DNA of 25,299 bases, taken from NCBI GenBank assembly GCA_036770365.1, contig DAIPJH010000020.1, positions 1 through 25,299 of the forward strand, written 5' to 3'. The first letter of the stretch is position 1. Each line of letters starts with the position of its first letter. Below are positions 1 through 8,315 of this stretch, piece by piece. The stretch is from DAIPJH01 sp036770365. GTDB taxonomy: Bacteria > Pseudomonadota > Alphaproteobacteria > Rickettsiales > UBA998. A program made the translations under genes and the position numbers. The notes below the pieces were generated by a model. That model was not told where the DNA came from and made no database searches. It saw only the letters and a list, made by a program, of their open reading frames with translations.

Positions 1-43
1 TGCATAATGGTAAATAAGTTGTGAATAATGGATACCTAATTTA

Positions 44-1729
44 TTAAAAATTATGACCAATTTGTAGTAAGAAGCGTGGCGCACGGTTACTGCCGTAGGT
101 AGGGGTAGAAATATCTTGTCCCATTGGCCATGCAAAGGAAAAAGAGGCGGAGCTATTCGATGGCAGATTTAGTTTTGTGCCAAAACCAACCGAGCTTGCT
201 TGTGTATGTTTGGGGTCGTTGTTGGGGTTGGAGATAGTGGCAATGTCGTAAAACGCGTAGGGTATCGGGCTTATGATGTCTTCTGCCTTCATCAGTCCGT
301 AGTAATAGATTTCTGCGCTGCCCGCGACGCCGCGCTGTCCCGAAAATTCAGAGGCGTCAAATGAACGCCCTAAATTTTGACCACCAAATCCAAATTCTTC
401 TGAAGAATAGAGTGTATCCGTAGAATATTGTCCTACAACCCTGAAATTGGCGACAAAGTCATCATTTAAGCTCTGCTGTCGTTGTGCATCAAATTCTAGC
501 TTATTGAAGTCAGGCTTTGCCAAGCTTCTTGAGCTGCTTAGGCTGGTTTTTTCATTGGCATCTAAAATGGATAGGCCGCGCGTGTATGTGAGCGAGGCAT
601 CGCTCTTGCCGCCAAATTTATCCGTGTAATCGCCTTGAAGTCCTGTACGGAGATAATAAAGCGAATCGTGGCTTAAATCTGTATCACTTAAAATATTGGT
701 ATCAATAATTTTATGCGCTAACTGAGTCATTAAACTAAGGTTTTTATTCAGTTGGCGTATAATATTATGCCGCAGTTCAGCGTTGAGTTCAAAAGCATTA
801 CTCTCAATTTTTTGCGGTTTTAGCGTAAAACCAGGTTTTGAGGTAATGTAGCTGGTAAAGAGCGAGAGACTATCCTCAGCCGTAAGGGGGATGTCATGTT
901 TAAGTGCAAGGTATTTTGATTCTTGAACGGGAATCGTTGTTTGCATAGCAATTTGTGTGGTATGGTTTTTTATGATATTGTCATTATAAAGCAAAGTGTT
1001 CTGATATGGGCCAGTGTAGCGTGAGCCATAATTATTGACAATCCAAGAGCCGCGCAGTTGTGGCGTGGTCGAAGGGCTGATAACAAGACCAACAGAGCCA
1101 CTCTCTGCTTTATCTAAGGCATAAAGCGTTGCTTGATAGGTTTTTCCTGATACGTCGTTGATCTGTAATATGGCGCGCTCAAGTTCACGGATCTTAAGTG
1201 GTTTTTTTTGCTCGGTATTGCGTGCGATACTCATGGCGAGCATGTTATTTTGTAATGCGGGGTCTAATTTGAATGTGCTGACATAGCCTTCCACCGCTTG
1301 TAAAACAATATGACCTTGTTTTACTTCTTGTTTAGGCACAAAGACCCTACTTAAAAAGTAGCCATTATCTTTATAGCGTTTGGTGATGCGATCTGCGATG
1401 ACCCACAAGTCAGATAATTTGATGTACGCACCAAGATAACCGCTGTAATCTTGCTTGAGTTCTTCCTGAGAAAACACCGTTGACCCATTGATAATTAATG
1501 AATCAAGTCTAATTCTTATGTCTTTTGCACCTTCGGGGGCTGTGGTGTCGCCTGCGGATATATCTGGCAGGGAGACAGTGGCTGCGCTTTTCTTCACGAG
1601 AGAGCTGTCGAGTATTGTTTTGGTGTGTGCAATATCTGCTGCATTAGGCAACGCTTCCGCATGCGCATTCAGCGAAGTTAATGTTGCGCATAACGTTATG
1701 CATATAGTTCTTTGTTTTATATCAATCAT
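44..1729 (-). CDS. TpsB-type outer-membrane transporter (ShlB/FhaC/HecB family)
   Basis: Predicted two-partner secretion pore that would export a large TpsA exoprotein across the outer membrane. From the ATG at 1729 the 561-residue product has a signal peptide ending near A-H-A (residues 22-24) and a POTRA domain at about 71-155, including the conserved stretch around GYFLSRVFVP. A beta-barrel region runs from about 210 to the end and finishes in Phe, the usual outer-membrane assembly signal. An in-frame TTG at 1768 would add 13 residues before the signal peptide, so I prefer the ATG, although neither start has a strong Shine-Dalgarno. Family length is normal. No TpsA gene is visible. It could lie beyond position 1, downstream on this strand. 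The gene looks more A+T-rich than its neighbours, which may hint at acquisition. The family call is firm; the substrate is unknown. Confidence 0.88.
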   Translation of the reverse strand: MIDIKQRTICITLCATLTSLNAHAEALPNAADIAHTKTILDSSLVKKSAATVSLPDISAGDTTAPEGAKDIRIRLDSLIINGSTVFSQEELKQDYSGYLGAYIKLSDLWVIADRITKRYKDNGYFLSRVFVPKQEVKQGHIVLQAVEGYVSTFKLDPALQNNMLAMSIARNTEQKKPLKIRELERAILQINDVSGKTYQATLYALDKAESGSVGLVISPSTTPQLRGSWIVNNYGSRYTGPYQNTLLYNDNIIKNHTTQIAMQTTIPVQESKYLALKHDIPLTAEDSLSLFTSYITSKPGFTLKPQKIESNAFELNAELRHNIIRQLNKNLSLMTQLAHKIIDTNILSDTDLSHDSLYYLRTGLQGDYTDKFGGKSDASLTYTRGLSILDANEKTSLSSSRSLAKPDFNKLEFDAQRQQSLNDDFVANFRVVGQYSTDTLYSSEEFGFGGQNLGRSFDASEFSGQRGVAGSAEIYYYGLMKAEDIISPIPYAFYDIATISNPNNDPKHTQASSVGFGTKLNLPSNSSASFSFAWPMGQDISTPTYGSNRAPRFLLQIGHNF

Positions 1730-1907
1730 ATCTTTACAAATAAAATATTTAGAGGATTCATCCCGCAATGATTCACTCTGTTAACTAGCCAAGGTTGAAG
1801 ATTAGCAACAAAATAGAGCTTGTAAATAGAACATGATAACAACATCTTGCAGTTATTGATAATTGTGCGCCGCCGTTGTATTTTTGCCTGTATGAAGATT
1901 TTCTTGT

Positions 1908-1929
1908 TTTTGTCATCATTTTGTCATCA
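1908..1929 (+). repeat. Perfect tandem 11-bp repeat (TTTTGTCATCA x2), candidate operator
   Basis: The 11-mer TTTTGTCATCA occurs at 1908-1918 and again at 1919-1929 with no gap, so the copies are one helical turn apart. The second copy contains the candidate -35 hexamer of the promoter for the gene at 1967. Two same-face sites over a -35 suit a regulator binding as a tandem pair. No specific regulator is identified. Confidence 0.6.
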
Positions 1930-1948
1930 AGATTTGATATGGTATAAG
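1921..1948 (+). promoter_or_regulatory. Candidate sigma-70 promoter for the gene at 1967
   Basis: TTGTCA at 1921-1926 and TATAAG at 1943-1948 are separated by 16 bp. Transcription would start near 1955, giving a very short leader, so the exact placement is uncertain. Confidence 0.4.
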
Positions 1949-1966
1949 CTGAAATAAGGATTGGAT

Positions 1967-3166
1967 ATGTCTCAAACGCAAGCAGTTTATGGTGGATTAC
2001 CTGTGGGGGCCGGTGCAGCTGCGTCAGCTTCGTACCCTGCTAGTGTGTCTGCAGCGGGTGGTTATGGTATTCCCATGGGGTCTCTTCCTTATTATAATTC
2101 TGTCAATACGTCGGTACTTCCCCCTAATTATGGCTACGTGATGAACCCTGCTTTGCGTCCAGCACGCGCGGCCGGTGGTGCGTTGGTGGATGCTGGTATT
2201 GGAGTGGCAGGTGCGGCGGCAAATATTGGGCTGATGAATCGCGCTGCAACGGAAGTGTTGGGGGCGGCTGTTGGGCCTGTGGGCGGTGTGGTGACGGCAG
2301 GTGTGGGTATGGTCTCTGGTTCACGTACCCGTAAAAATGGCATTGCAGATATGATCGAAGGGTATCGTGAAGTCGTGGCAAATCAGCTTGGTGTTTCGCC
2401 AGAAACAGTGGATGAAAAGGCATTGCGTGAGGCGGCTAAGAAAAATGAAGTGTTGGCACAGGCACTGGAAGCCTATGATGATGGTGCGCGCTTAAAGCCT
2501 GTGATTACAGGGGTGGGTGCGGTGACAGGATTAGCCGCTGGAGCGGCGGCAACCGCAGCTCTCGCACTAACAGGGCCGCTTGGGATAGTTGCGGGTATTG
2601 GTGGTGGAATTTTGACCAGCATGGCAACGGACAAAGTGCTTAATGGTGTGATGGGAACGCAAGATTTGCAAACAACCGTGCATGCTAAAGTTGCTGAGTT
2701 AAAAGGTAAATTAGAAGCAGGAGAGTATCTCTCGCCCAAAGATGTGTTTTCTGTGCATGTACGTATGAATGGTAAGATGGCAGTACAAATCAAGGAGCTT
2801 TGTGGTAAGGAGTTCCACGAGCTTGATGCTGAAGGTCAAGCTAAGGCGATGTTTTATTATAAAGAGTTGACCGAGATGGCGACGCAAGAGGCTTATCTTG
2901 TCAATAGTGGTGCAATTAAACCTGAGATGATACCTTTTATCCCGCTTAATACGATTGCAGCGACGATGCAGCCCGTGATGATGCCGCAAGCGATTACTCC
3001 TATGACTCCACCGATCGTGCAGGATGTCCCGACGACGCGTATAGCGGCGAATGATGCATCTGTTGAGCCTATGCAGGCTCGCGCTCAAGGAATGGGTGGG
3101 TTTGCTGCTAAAGTTAATGCTGAACGTGCGGCGGCGGCTAATCAACCTTATTTTATTCAGCAATAG
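1967..3166 (+). CDS. Hypothetical Gly/Ala-rich protein with two glycine-zipper-like hydrophobic segments
   Basis: Not recognised. The start is ATG 1967, preceded by AAGGA at 1956-1960 with 6-nt spacing. The in-frame TTG at 1961 is less likely. The 399-residue product has a low-complexity Ala/Gly/Pro/Tyr head (1-68) with no classical signal peptide and a Gly/Ala-rich hydrophobic stretch at about 69-117. A charged helical section (120-175) and a second Gly/Ala/Leu-rich stretch (179-219) follow. Beyond these are a mostly helical region (230-320) with one Cys (279) and a Pro/Met/Gln-rich tail. Small-residue spacing in the hydrophobic parts resembles glycine zippers that pack in membranes. It has its own promoter-like region and lies just upstream of hemD, but nothing suggests a role in heme synthesis. 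It could be a membrane-inserted structural or exported protein; the function is unknown. Confidence 0.8.
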   Translation: MSQTQAVYGGLPVGAGAAASASYPASVSAAGGYGIPMGSLPYYNSVNTSVLPPNYGYVMNPALRPARAAGGALVDAGIGVAGAAANIGLMNRAATEVLGAAVGPVGGVVTAGVGMVSGSRTRKNGIADMIEGYREVVANQLGVSPETVDEKALREAAKKNEVLAQALEAYDDGARLKPVITGVGAVTGLAAGAAATAALALTGPLGIVAGIGGGILTSMATDKVLNGVMGTQDLQTTVHAKVAELKGKLEAGEYLSPKDVFSVHVRMNGKMAVQIKELCGKEFHELDAEGQAKAMFYYKELTEMATQEAYLVNSGAIKPEMIPFIPLNTIAATMQPVMMPQAITPMTPPIVQDVPTTRIAANDASVEPMQARAQGMGGFAAKVNAERAAAANQPYFIQQ

Positions 3167-3221
3167 GTAGAGCCTAAAAACTTATCGTTTCTTCTTGTGA
3201 CGTTTATGGTAAAACGTTTTC

Positions 3222-3992
3222 ATGAATACGCAGCAACTTCCTATCATTGTCCTTACTCGTCCTCACGCGCAGTCGTTGGGGGTGGCGTCATGTGTGTCTG
3301 CGCTTGGGTTTGATGTGGTGATCTCACCGGTGGGTGAGGTGTTTGTAGAAAATGATGCGCTGTCATGTGAGAGTCGTTTTGCGGATGCATCTGTGATTGT
3401 GGTGAGTAGTCAGCATGCGTTAGCATTTTTGCGTGATCATGTCCCTTTTTCTGCGTGGCAAGAAAAAATTATCTATACGCCTTCAGAGGTCACAGCCACA
3501 ATAGCGCGGGAGATGGGGGCGAAGTTGGTACGTTATGGGGTGGGCGACGCGCAGTCCATGCTTCATGTTTTATGTAATGAAATTGATGCATCTAATTGTA
3601 AAGTAATATATCTTCGTGGAGATGAAGTGCGGGTTGATGCGCAGGATTTTCTTGTGTCACGAGGATATGATGTGGAGAGCCTTGTGTGCTATCGTATGCG
3701 GCCTTTGTCCCCATCATCAGACTTTTTGGCATTGTGTAAGTGTGGGGCATCGGCAGTAGTGCTATTGTATTCACGACGTGCTGCCGCTGCTTTTGAAGCG
3801 TGGCTTAGGCAGCAAGAACAGCCACATGGAGCGTTTGAGGCGTTATGTTTTAGCACTGCGATTGCACATAGCTTGAAATATGATGGATGGGCGGCGGTGC
3901 ATGTGGCGGTGTCACCCACTACGGATGCCATGATGTCCTTACTAAAATCATTGTATGTTCCTACCTATTCGTTTAATGAAAAGGTGAACTGA
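3222..3992 (+). CDS. hemD: Uroporphyrinogen-III synthase
   Basis: Cytosolic enzyme that closes hydroxymethylbilane, with inversion of ring D, to give uroporphyrinogen III, the last shared precursor of heme, siroheme and cobalamin. The 256-residue product fits the two-lobed HEM4 fold: an opening strand with LTRP (11-14), a central YLRG (130-133), YSRRAA (183-188), CFS (209-211) and the C-terminal SPTTDAM (231-237). Sequence conservation in this family is low, so this set of motifs plus the neighbours is the evidence. Start ATG 3222 has only a poor Shine-Dalgarno. It is 13 bp before the mic60-like gene, so the three genes hemD, mic60-like and hemY are probably co-transcribed. hemC, often adjacent in alphaproteobacteria, is not here. 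Confidence 0.9.
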   Translation: MNTQQLPIIVLTRPHAQSLGVASCVSALGFDVVISPVGEVFVENDALSCESRFADASVIVVSSQHALAFLRDHVPFSAWQEKIIYTPSEVTATIAREMGAKLVRYGVGDAQSMLHVLCNEIDASNCKVIYLRGDEVRVDAQDFLVSRGYDVESLVCYRMRPLSPSSDFLALCKCGASAVVLLYSRRAAAAFEAWLRQQEQPHGAFEALCFSTAIAHSLKYDGWAAVHVAVSPTTDAMMSLLKSLYVPTYSFNEKVN

Positions 3993-4005
3993 CAAGGATT
4001 TGGTG

Positions 4006-5178
4006 ATGGACGCGGAAGTGATAGAGCCAAAAGCGCGTGTGGAAGCGAAAAAAACGAATACGGATGCCCCTGTGTTTGATGCAGTGATCGCGCCGCCTGT
4101 GGATGCTTCGCAAAGGGGGGTGAAATATGCTTCGCCTTTTGTCCTTGTTGCTGTGGTCGCGGCGTTTTATTATTCTTATTCTACAATGTTTAAGCCTGAA
4201 GTGTTGCCTGTGGATTCGCTGTCAAAGCCAATTTCCATTGAAGGCTTTACCAGCATTCAAGCCACGCAAGAAGCCGCAGAACATAAGGTGGGCGTGGCAA
4301 AGTTAAAAGAGCGTTTTAAGACGCGCCATACTATGCCTTTTCGTGAACCATCTCCACTGTATGTGATGTCTGTGGAGAGTGGTGCGGCTTGGGATGACGA
4401 GACGATGTGGTGGGAGTCTGGAGCGGATGTAGTTGGTAGTGCTGCGCTTATGGTAGAAAAAAACTCTGAACGCCATGTGAATACTGTTTTGCCGCCTCGT
4501 GATGTGGAGACGCAAAGGGTGTTAGCAAAAACGACACAGGAATTAGTGACGGTGAAGGCCACGCTGGAGGCGGTGAACACGCAGAAAGTAGCGCAAGAAA
4601 CGCTGATTGAAGCTCAAAAACAGGCGATTGCACGTCAACACGAAGAGATAGAGCGATTGAGAACACAGTTAAATGATATGGAACATCGCTCTGTGGATGC
4701 TCAGCATGTGCAGGAAAAACTTGCGTTGGTTGTCGCTGTCAATGCAGAAAAACCTTATAAAGAGGCTTTGGCGCATGCGACGTGGTTGACGCAAGAGCAA
4801 CATGATGCACTCCTTCCGTTCGCCCATCATGGCTTGCCAAAGCATGAGGTTCTGGAGCAGATGTTGGCGAAGGCGATTGAAGTGTGGTTGGTGCGCCCTA
4901 TGCCTGAGCAGGCGGGCGTGTGGCGCAAAACGTGGCACAATGTGACGGGCTTGGTGCAAATTCGTAAGGTTGGTGAAGATCAGGCTGGGGGTGATGATGA
5001 AGCGCGCCTTGCCCGTGCAGAAGCTAAGTTAAAGCAGAAAAAATATCAAGATGTATTAAATGAAATCAATTTGTTATCATCTGATTCTAGGGTTATACTT
5101 GAGGATTTTAGGGTGATGTTAATGCAGTATGTTGTTGCAAAAAAGCAGCTTGAAATCCTGCAAGGGGAGTCCCGTTGA
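4006..5178 (+). CDS. Mitofilin/Mic60-like inner-membrane protein of the heme cluster
   Basis: Alphaproteobacterial homologue of mitochondrial Mic60, thought to shape or tether the inner membrane. The start is ATG 4006 behind AAGGA (3994-3998); the GTG and TTG just upstream are worse spaced. The 390-residue product has a cytoplasmic head, one membrane segment (about 43-60), a spacer, a long Gln/Glu-rich coiled coil (about 165-228) and a C-terminal helical module. That module contains a Trp-rich GVWRKTWHNVTGLVQIRKVG stretch (304-323) of the kind seen in mitofilin C-termini. This architecture, and the position between hemD and hemY, are the diagnostic features known for bacterial Mic60. Its stop overlaps the hemY start by one base. 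Older annotations may call it HemX-like or COG4223. The family call is good; the membrane-bending role is inferred from homologues. Confidence 0.82.
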   Translation: MDAEVIEPKARVEAKKTNTDAPVFDAVIAPPVDASQRGVKYASPFVLVAVVAAFYYSYSTMFKPEVLPVDSLSKPISIEGFTSIQATQEAAEHKVGVAKLKERFKTRHTMPFREPSPLYVMSVESGAAWDDETMWWESGADVVGSAALMVEKNSERHVNTVLPPRDVETQRVLAKTTQELVTVKATLEAVNTQKVAQETLIEAQKQAIARQHEEIERLRTQLNDMEHRSVDAQHVQEKLALVVAVNAEKPYKEALAHATWLTQEQHDALLPFAHHGLPKHEVLEQMLAKAIEVWLVRPMPEQAGVWRKTWHNVTGLVQIRKVGEDQAGGDDEARLARAEAKLKQKKYQDVLNEINLLSSDSRVILEDFRVMLMQYVVAKKQLEILQGESR

Positions 5179-6524
5179 TGAGATTACTGCGCTTGTGTTT
5201 ATGGTTGGTGGTGGTAGCGGTACTGGGCTACGGCGTTAGTGTGTTGATGGAACATCAAGGTAGCGTACAGATCACGTGGATGGGCTATGAGATTCGCCTT
5301 TCTTTTGCGGTGTTAGCGGTTACTTTTATTGCTGTGGTGATAGGTTGTGCAGTATTAGTAAGCCTGATTGAACGCGTGATGGTACTGCCTTCCTATGTGC
5401 GACATCAGCGTGAATCATCGCGTCATGAGCAAGGGCTGGAGGCAATAACGCTTGCCTTTGCTTCGTTAGCGGCAGCCGATGTACAAGCGGCGGATAAATA
5501 TACTCGTAAGGCGCAAGGGCTTTTGGGTGATATTCCGTTGTTGGATCTGTTGGGGGCGCAGGTGGCGCATAAGCAAGGTAATATAGCGCAAACACATGTA
5601 CGGCTTGAAAAATTATCGGCCTATAAACCCACATGTTTTATGGCAAATCGTGCGTTGGCAGGGCTTTCGTTACGTGCGGGGGATGCGGTGAAAGCATTGG
5701 AGTATGCACAGGCCGCTAGTCAAGATAAACCACATCAGATTTCTGCACAGGTCACTACGTTGGGCTTGTTGATGCGCACGTTGCGTTGGCAAGAGGCAGA
5801 ACGTCTTATTTTTCAGGCGCGGTTGCGCCGCCATATCTCGTCGCAAAAGGTACAACATTATTACGCGCTGCTTTATTTCGCTAAAGTGCAGCATTACAGC
5901 CAGATGCAGGATGTGGCGAGTGAAAGTGTGTTGTTAATGGCAAAAAAAGCGCATGATCATGAACATGGGTTTATACCCGCAGCGAGGAAGCTAGCTGAGT
6001 TGTATGCTGAACATAAAGATTATCGCCGTGCCTTCAAAACGCTAGAGCGTGCGTGGAAGTTATTTCCGCATCCGGAGTTGGTAGATAGTCTATTGTTACT
6101 CAGTGCGCATGAAACAGATACAAAACGCGAGAAACGTGCAGGGATATGGGTTGCATTTCATCCTAACGCGGTGGCAAGCCATGTGTTGCAGGCGAGGCTA
6201 GCGTTGGATGCACGTCGTTATGAGGATGCAAAGTTTCATTTAAAATCGGCGTTGCAGGTGGCAGAAGATGGAGATGTATTACGTATGTTAGCGCAGGTGG
6301 AACATAAACAAAATCCAAGTGAACAAGGGATACGCGCAGCGAGTCAATGGCTGGAGCGTGCGACGCATGCGCATGCCGCGCCAGTGTGGGTGTGTGGTGC
6401 GTGTGGTCGTGTGCATGATGTCTGGCAGCTTTATTGTGGTGCATGTGACAGTTTTGATAGTATCGCTTGGCGCAAACCTGAGATGACGGTGTTGCAGGAT
6501 GATTCATTGCAGTTACTTACTTAA
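5178..6524 (+). CDS. hemY: HemY-type inner-membrane TPR protein
   Basis: Inner-membrane protein of the heme cluster, proposed to act with late heme-biosynthesis enzymes; its biochemical role is not settled. The start is ATG 5178, which shares its A with the TGA of the preceding gene and has GGGGAG at 5164-5169, implying translational coupling. The 448-residue product begins with two membrane segments (about 4-24 and 41-65) forming the HemY_N domain, then a run of TPR-like helices. It ends with a Cys knuckle, C406-x2-C409 and C420-x2-C423, followed by a conserved-looking W-R-x-P. This knuckle resembles the rubredoxin-type end of LapB and is typical of alphaproteobacterial HemY as I recall it. 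This is not the protoporphyrinogen oxidase also called HemY in Gram-positives. Confidence 0.88.
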   Translation: MRLLRLCLWLVVVAVLGYGVSVLMEHQGSVQITWMGYEIRLSFAVLAVTFIAVVIGCAVLVSLIERVMVLPSYVRHQRESSRHEQGLEAITLAFASLAAADVQAADKYTRKAQGLLGDIPLLDLLGAQVAHKQGNIAQTHVRLEKLSAYKPTCFMANRALAGLSLRAGDAVKALEYAQAASQDKPHQISAQVTTLGLLMRTLRWQEAERLIFQARLRRHISSQKVQHYYALLYFAKVQHYSQMQDVASESVLLMAKKAHDHEHGFIPAARKLAELYAEHKDYRRAFKTLERAWKLFPHPELVDSLLLLSAHETDTKREKRAGIWVAFHPNAVASHVLQARLALDARRYEDAKFHLKSALQVAEDGDVLRMLAQVEHKQNPSEQGIRAASQWLERATHAHAAPVWVCGACGRVHDVWQLYCGACDSFDSIAWRKPEMTVLQDDSLQLLT

Positions 6525-6573
6525 TGATGCAAGGTAATTGTCATCGAATCTTCATACTCTAAAACATCAACTT

Positions 6574-6582
6574 TGCTATAAT
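6574..6582 (+). promoter_or_regulatory. Extended -10 promoter element for the gene at 6621
   Basis: TGC-TATAAT at 6574-6582 is a perfect -10 hexamer with the extended TGn. No good -35 sits at 17 bp, which is tolerated by extended -10 promoters. Two TGTCATC boxes flank it, at 6539-6545 and 6585-6591. They resemble the tandem repeat upstream of the gene at 1967. Confidence 0.5.
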
Positions 6583-6620
6583 GCTGTCATCAAAGCATGT
6601 ATGATAATTAGGGGTTGGTT

Positions 6621-7370
6621 ATGTCACAAGAGCAGAATACTGAAAATTATAAAGGCACAAGTCCTTTTGTCGGGGCTTTGGATGGCGCGGCAAACGGTGG
6701 CGTGTTGGGTTATTTGGTATCGTTATATAAAGATAAGAACCTTACGAAACAAAAAAGCATTTTAGATGCGAATAAGGTCTTGTTGACGGAATTGAAAGAT
6801 AAGTTGGGTGGAGATGGTGCAGCGGCGGTTACAGTTAAACTTGCAGAGGTAGAGAAAGCCGTGGCAGATGTCGCCCCAAAAATCGAAAAATCTAATCGTT
6901 TTGCTTATGGACTTACTGCTGCTGGTGCAGCGGTTTTTGGTGTGTTAGGTTATTTATCTGCTAGACGTGGTAAAAAACAATTTGAAGAGATGCAAGCGCG
7001 TGGCAGTGCTTTGAATGGAACGTTGAATCAAGTGACTCAGGAACGTGATGCGCTGGCTGCGCAGATGGCAGAAGTGTCGCAAGTGATTGCGTCGTCGCCG
7101 CACCATCCTGAGAAAGTAGCATATGTGCCTGCTTCGGGGGCAGTGGAAACATCGCCGATGAGTCATATTCAGGCGAGTTCTGTGGAGCATCATCATGGCA
7201 TCGCGGGGCATGAGAAACCAAAGCAACCGCATGAGTCGCATGATAGCGCGCATCACAGTGATGTTCATCATGCGGAAACACCACATGCGCAAGGTAATGT
7301 GCATGGACATCATGTCGCGGCTCAGGCAGCGCGTGAGCATTCTGCTGGACATGGTGCGGAGATCGGTTAA
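6621..7370 (+). CDS. Hypothetical small membrane protein with histidine-rich C-terminal tail
   Basis: Not recognised. Start ATG 6621 follows AGGGG (6610-6614) with 6-nt spacing. The 249-residue product has a Gly-rich hydrophobic segment at about 15-35, a charged helix, a second hydrophobic Gly/Ala segment at about 95-113, then Arg/Lys and a short coiled coil (117-155). The last 60 residues are dominated by histidine: 16 His between 190 and 244, mixed with Ala, Ser, Glu, Asp and Pro. Such tails often bind Zn, Ni, Co or Cu, but could equally be pH-sensing or simply disordered. Its stop codon is interlocked with that of the convergent ABC gene. It resembles the product of the gene at 1967 in overall design and upstream motif, although I cannot show homology. 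Confidence 0.8.
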   Translation: MSQEQNTENYKGTSPFVGALDGAANGGVLGYLVSLYKDKNLTKQKSILDANKVLLTELKDKLGGDGAAAVTVKLAEVEKAVADVAPKIEKSNRFAYGLTAAGAAVFGVLGYLSARRGKKQFEEMQARGSALNGTLNQVTQERDALAAQMAEVSQVIASSPHHPEKVAYVPASGAVETSPMSHIQASSVEHHHGIAGHEKPKQPHESHDSAHHSDVHHAETPHAQGNVHGHHVAAQAAREHSAGHGAEIG

Positions 7371-8302
7371 GCGGCTTTGCTACTTGTCAGGTGCAAAAAT
7401 ACTTCTTCCAGCCCTGCTTCTTCCATGCTGATGTCTGCAATGATGCATCCTGCTTCATTGAGTGTATTCAACAAAAGATTCACCGAAGTTTCGCTTGGGC
7501 GGTAGCGCAGACTGAGTTTGTGTGTGTTGGGATGCGCGCTCCAGCCTTGTATACGTAAATTCTCAGGTAGCGGATCTGGTAGAGGATGTTGCAATGTTAC
7601 GGTAAAAACTTTACTGTCAAACCCTGCAAGCAGCGACGAGGTTTTATCATTGGCTATAATTTCACCGTGATTGATGATGGCGATCGTATCACATAAAGCT
7701 TCTGCTTCTTCAAGGTAATGGGTGGTGAGGAGAACGGTCGTGCCGTTACGGTTAAGTTCGCGCACATATTCCCATAAATGGTTGCGCAGCTCAACATCAA
7801 CCCCTGCGGTAGGTTCATCTAGAATTAGGACCTTGGGTTGGTGTACCAAGGCTTTAGCGATCAGTAGGCGGCGGCGCATGCCTCCAGAGAGTGAACGCGA
7901 CTTAGCGTCAGCTTTGTCTGCAAGCCCCATATCTTCAATGATTTGTTGGGTACGGCGTTTATTGGCTGGAATGCTATAATAACCTGCATGAATCTCCAGT
8001 GCTTCGCGGACGGTAAAAAAGGTGTCGAGAATGAGTTCTTGTGGCACAACTCCAAGTGACATGCGTGCGCCGCGCATGTCACGCTCAATATCATGACCAC
8101 ATATCTCTGCCTTGCCTGAGGTTTTTAAAACAAGACCAGCTAGTATATTGATAAGTGTTGATTTACCTGCGCCATTAGGGCCAAGTAAACCAAAAAATGC
8201 TCCGCGTGGTATTTCCAGAGAAACACCTTTTAAAGCTTCTTTGCCGCCAGCATAGGTTTTGCGTAGATTTTCTACGCGGATAGCAGGGGGGGTATGCGTC
8301 AT
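7367..8302 (-). CDS. ABC-2 type transporter ATP-binding subunit (YadG/DrrA-like)
   Basis: Cytoplasmic ATPase that would power an ABC-2 exporter. The 311-residue product has Walker A GPNGAGKST (41-49), Q-loop Gln88, signature LSGGM (138-142), Walker B VLILDEP (158-164) and H-loop His195. An 80-residue C-terminal extension ends in a LEEVF motif typical of DrrA/YadG-type subunits. It lies 13 bp downstream of the TPR-sulfotransferase gene and is probably co-transcribed with it. The usual ABC-2 permease (YadH-like) is absent: the next gene downstream is on the other strand and is not a six-helix permease. The permease must be elsewhere, or the ATPase serves another partner. The substrate cannot be predicted. 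Confidence 0.92.
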   Translation of the reverse strand: MTHTPPAIRVENLRKTYAGGKEALKGVSLEIPRGAFFGLLGPNGAGKSTLINILAGLVLKTSGKAEICGHDIERDMRGARMSLGVVPQELILDTFFTVREALEIHAGYYSIPANKRRTQQIIEDMGLADKADAKSRSLSGGMRRRLLIAKALVHQPKVLILDEPTAGVDVELRNHLWEYVRELNRNGTTVLLTTHYLEEAEALCDTIAIINHGEIIANDKTSSLLAGFDSKVFTVTLQHPLPDPLPENLRIQGWSAHPNTHKLSLRYRPSETSVNLLLNTLNEAGCIIADISMEEAGLEEVFLHLTSSKAA

Positions 8303-8315
8303 GTTTTGTCCGCTT

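Noticed and set aside
1769..1907. Promoter for the TpsB gene in the divergent spacer
   Set aside because: Several A/T-rich hexamers exist but none gives a convincing -35/-10 pair with 16-18 bp spacing on the minus strand.
3200..3220. Small hairpin ACGTTT/AAACGT followed by TTTT before hemD
   Set aside because: The stem is only 6 bp and A/T-rich, and the T-run is inside the hemD leader two bases from its start codon, so a terminator is unlikely.
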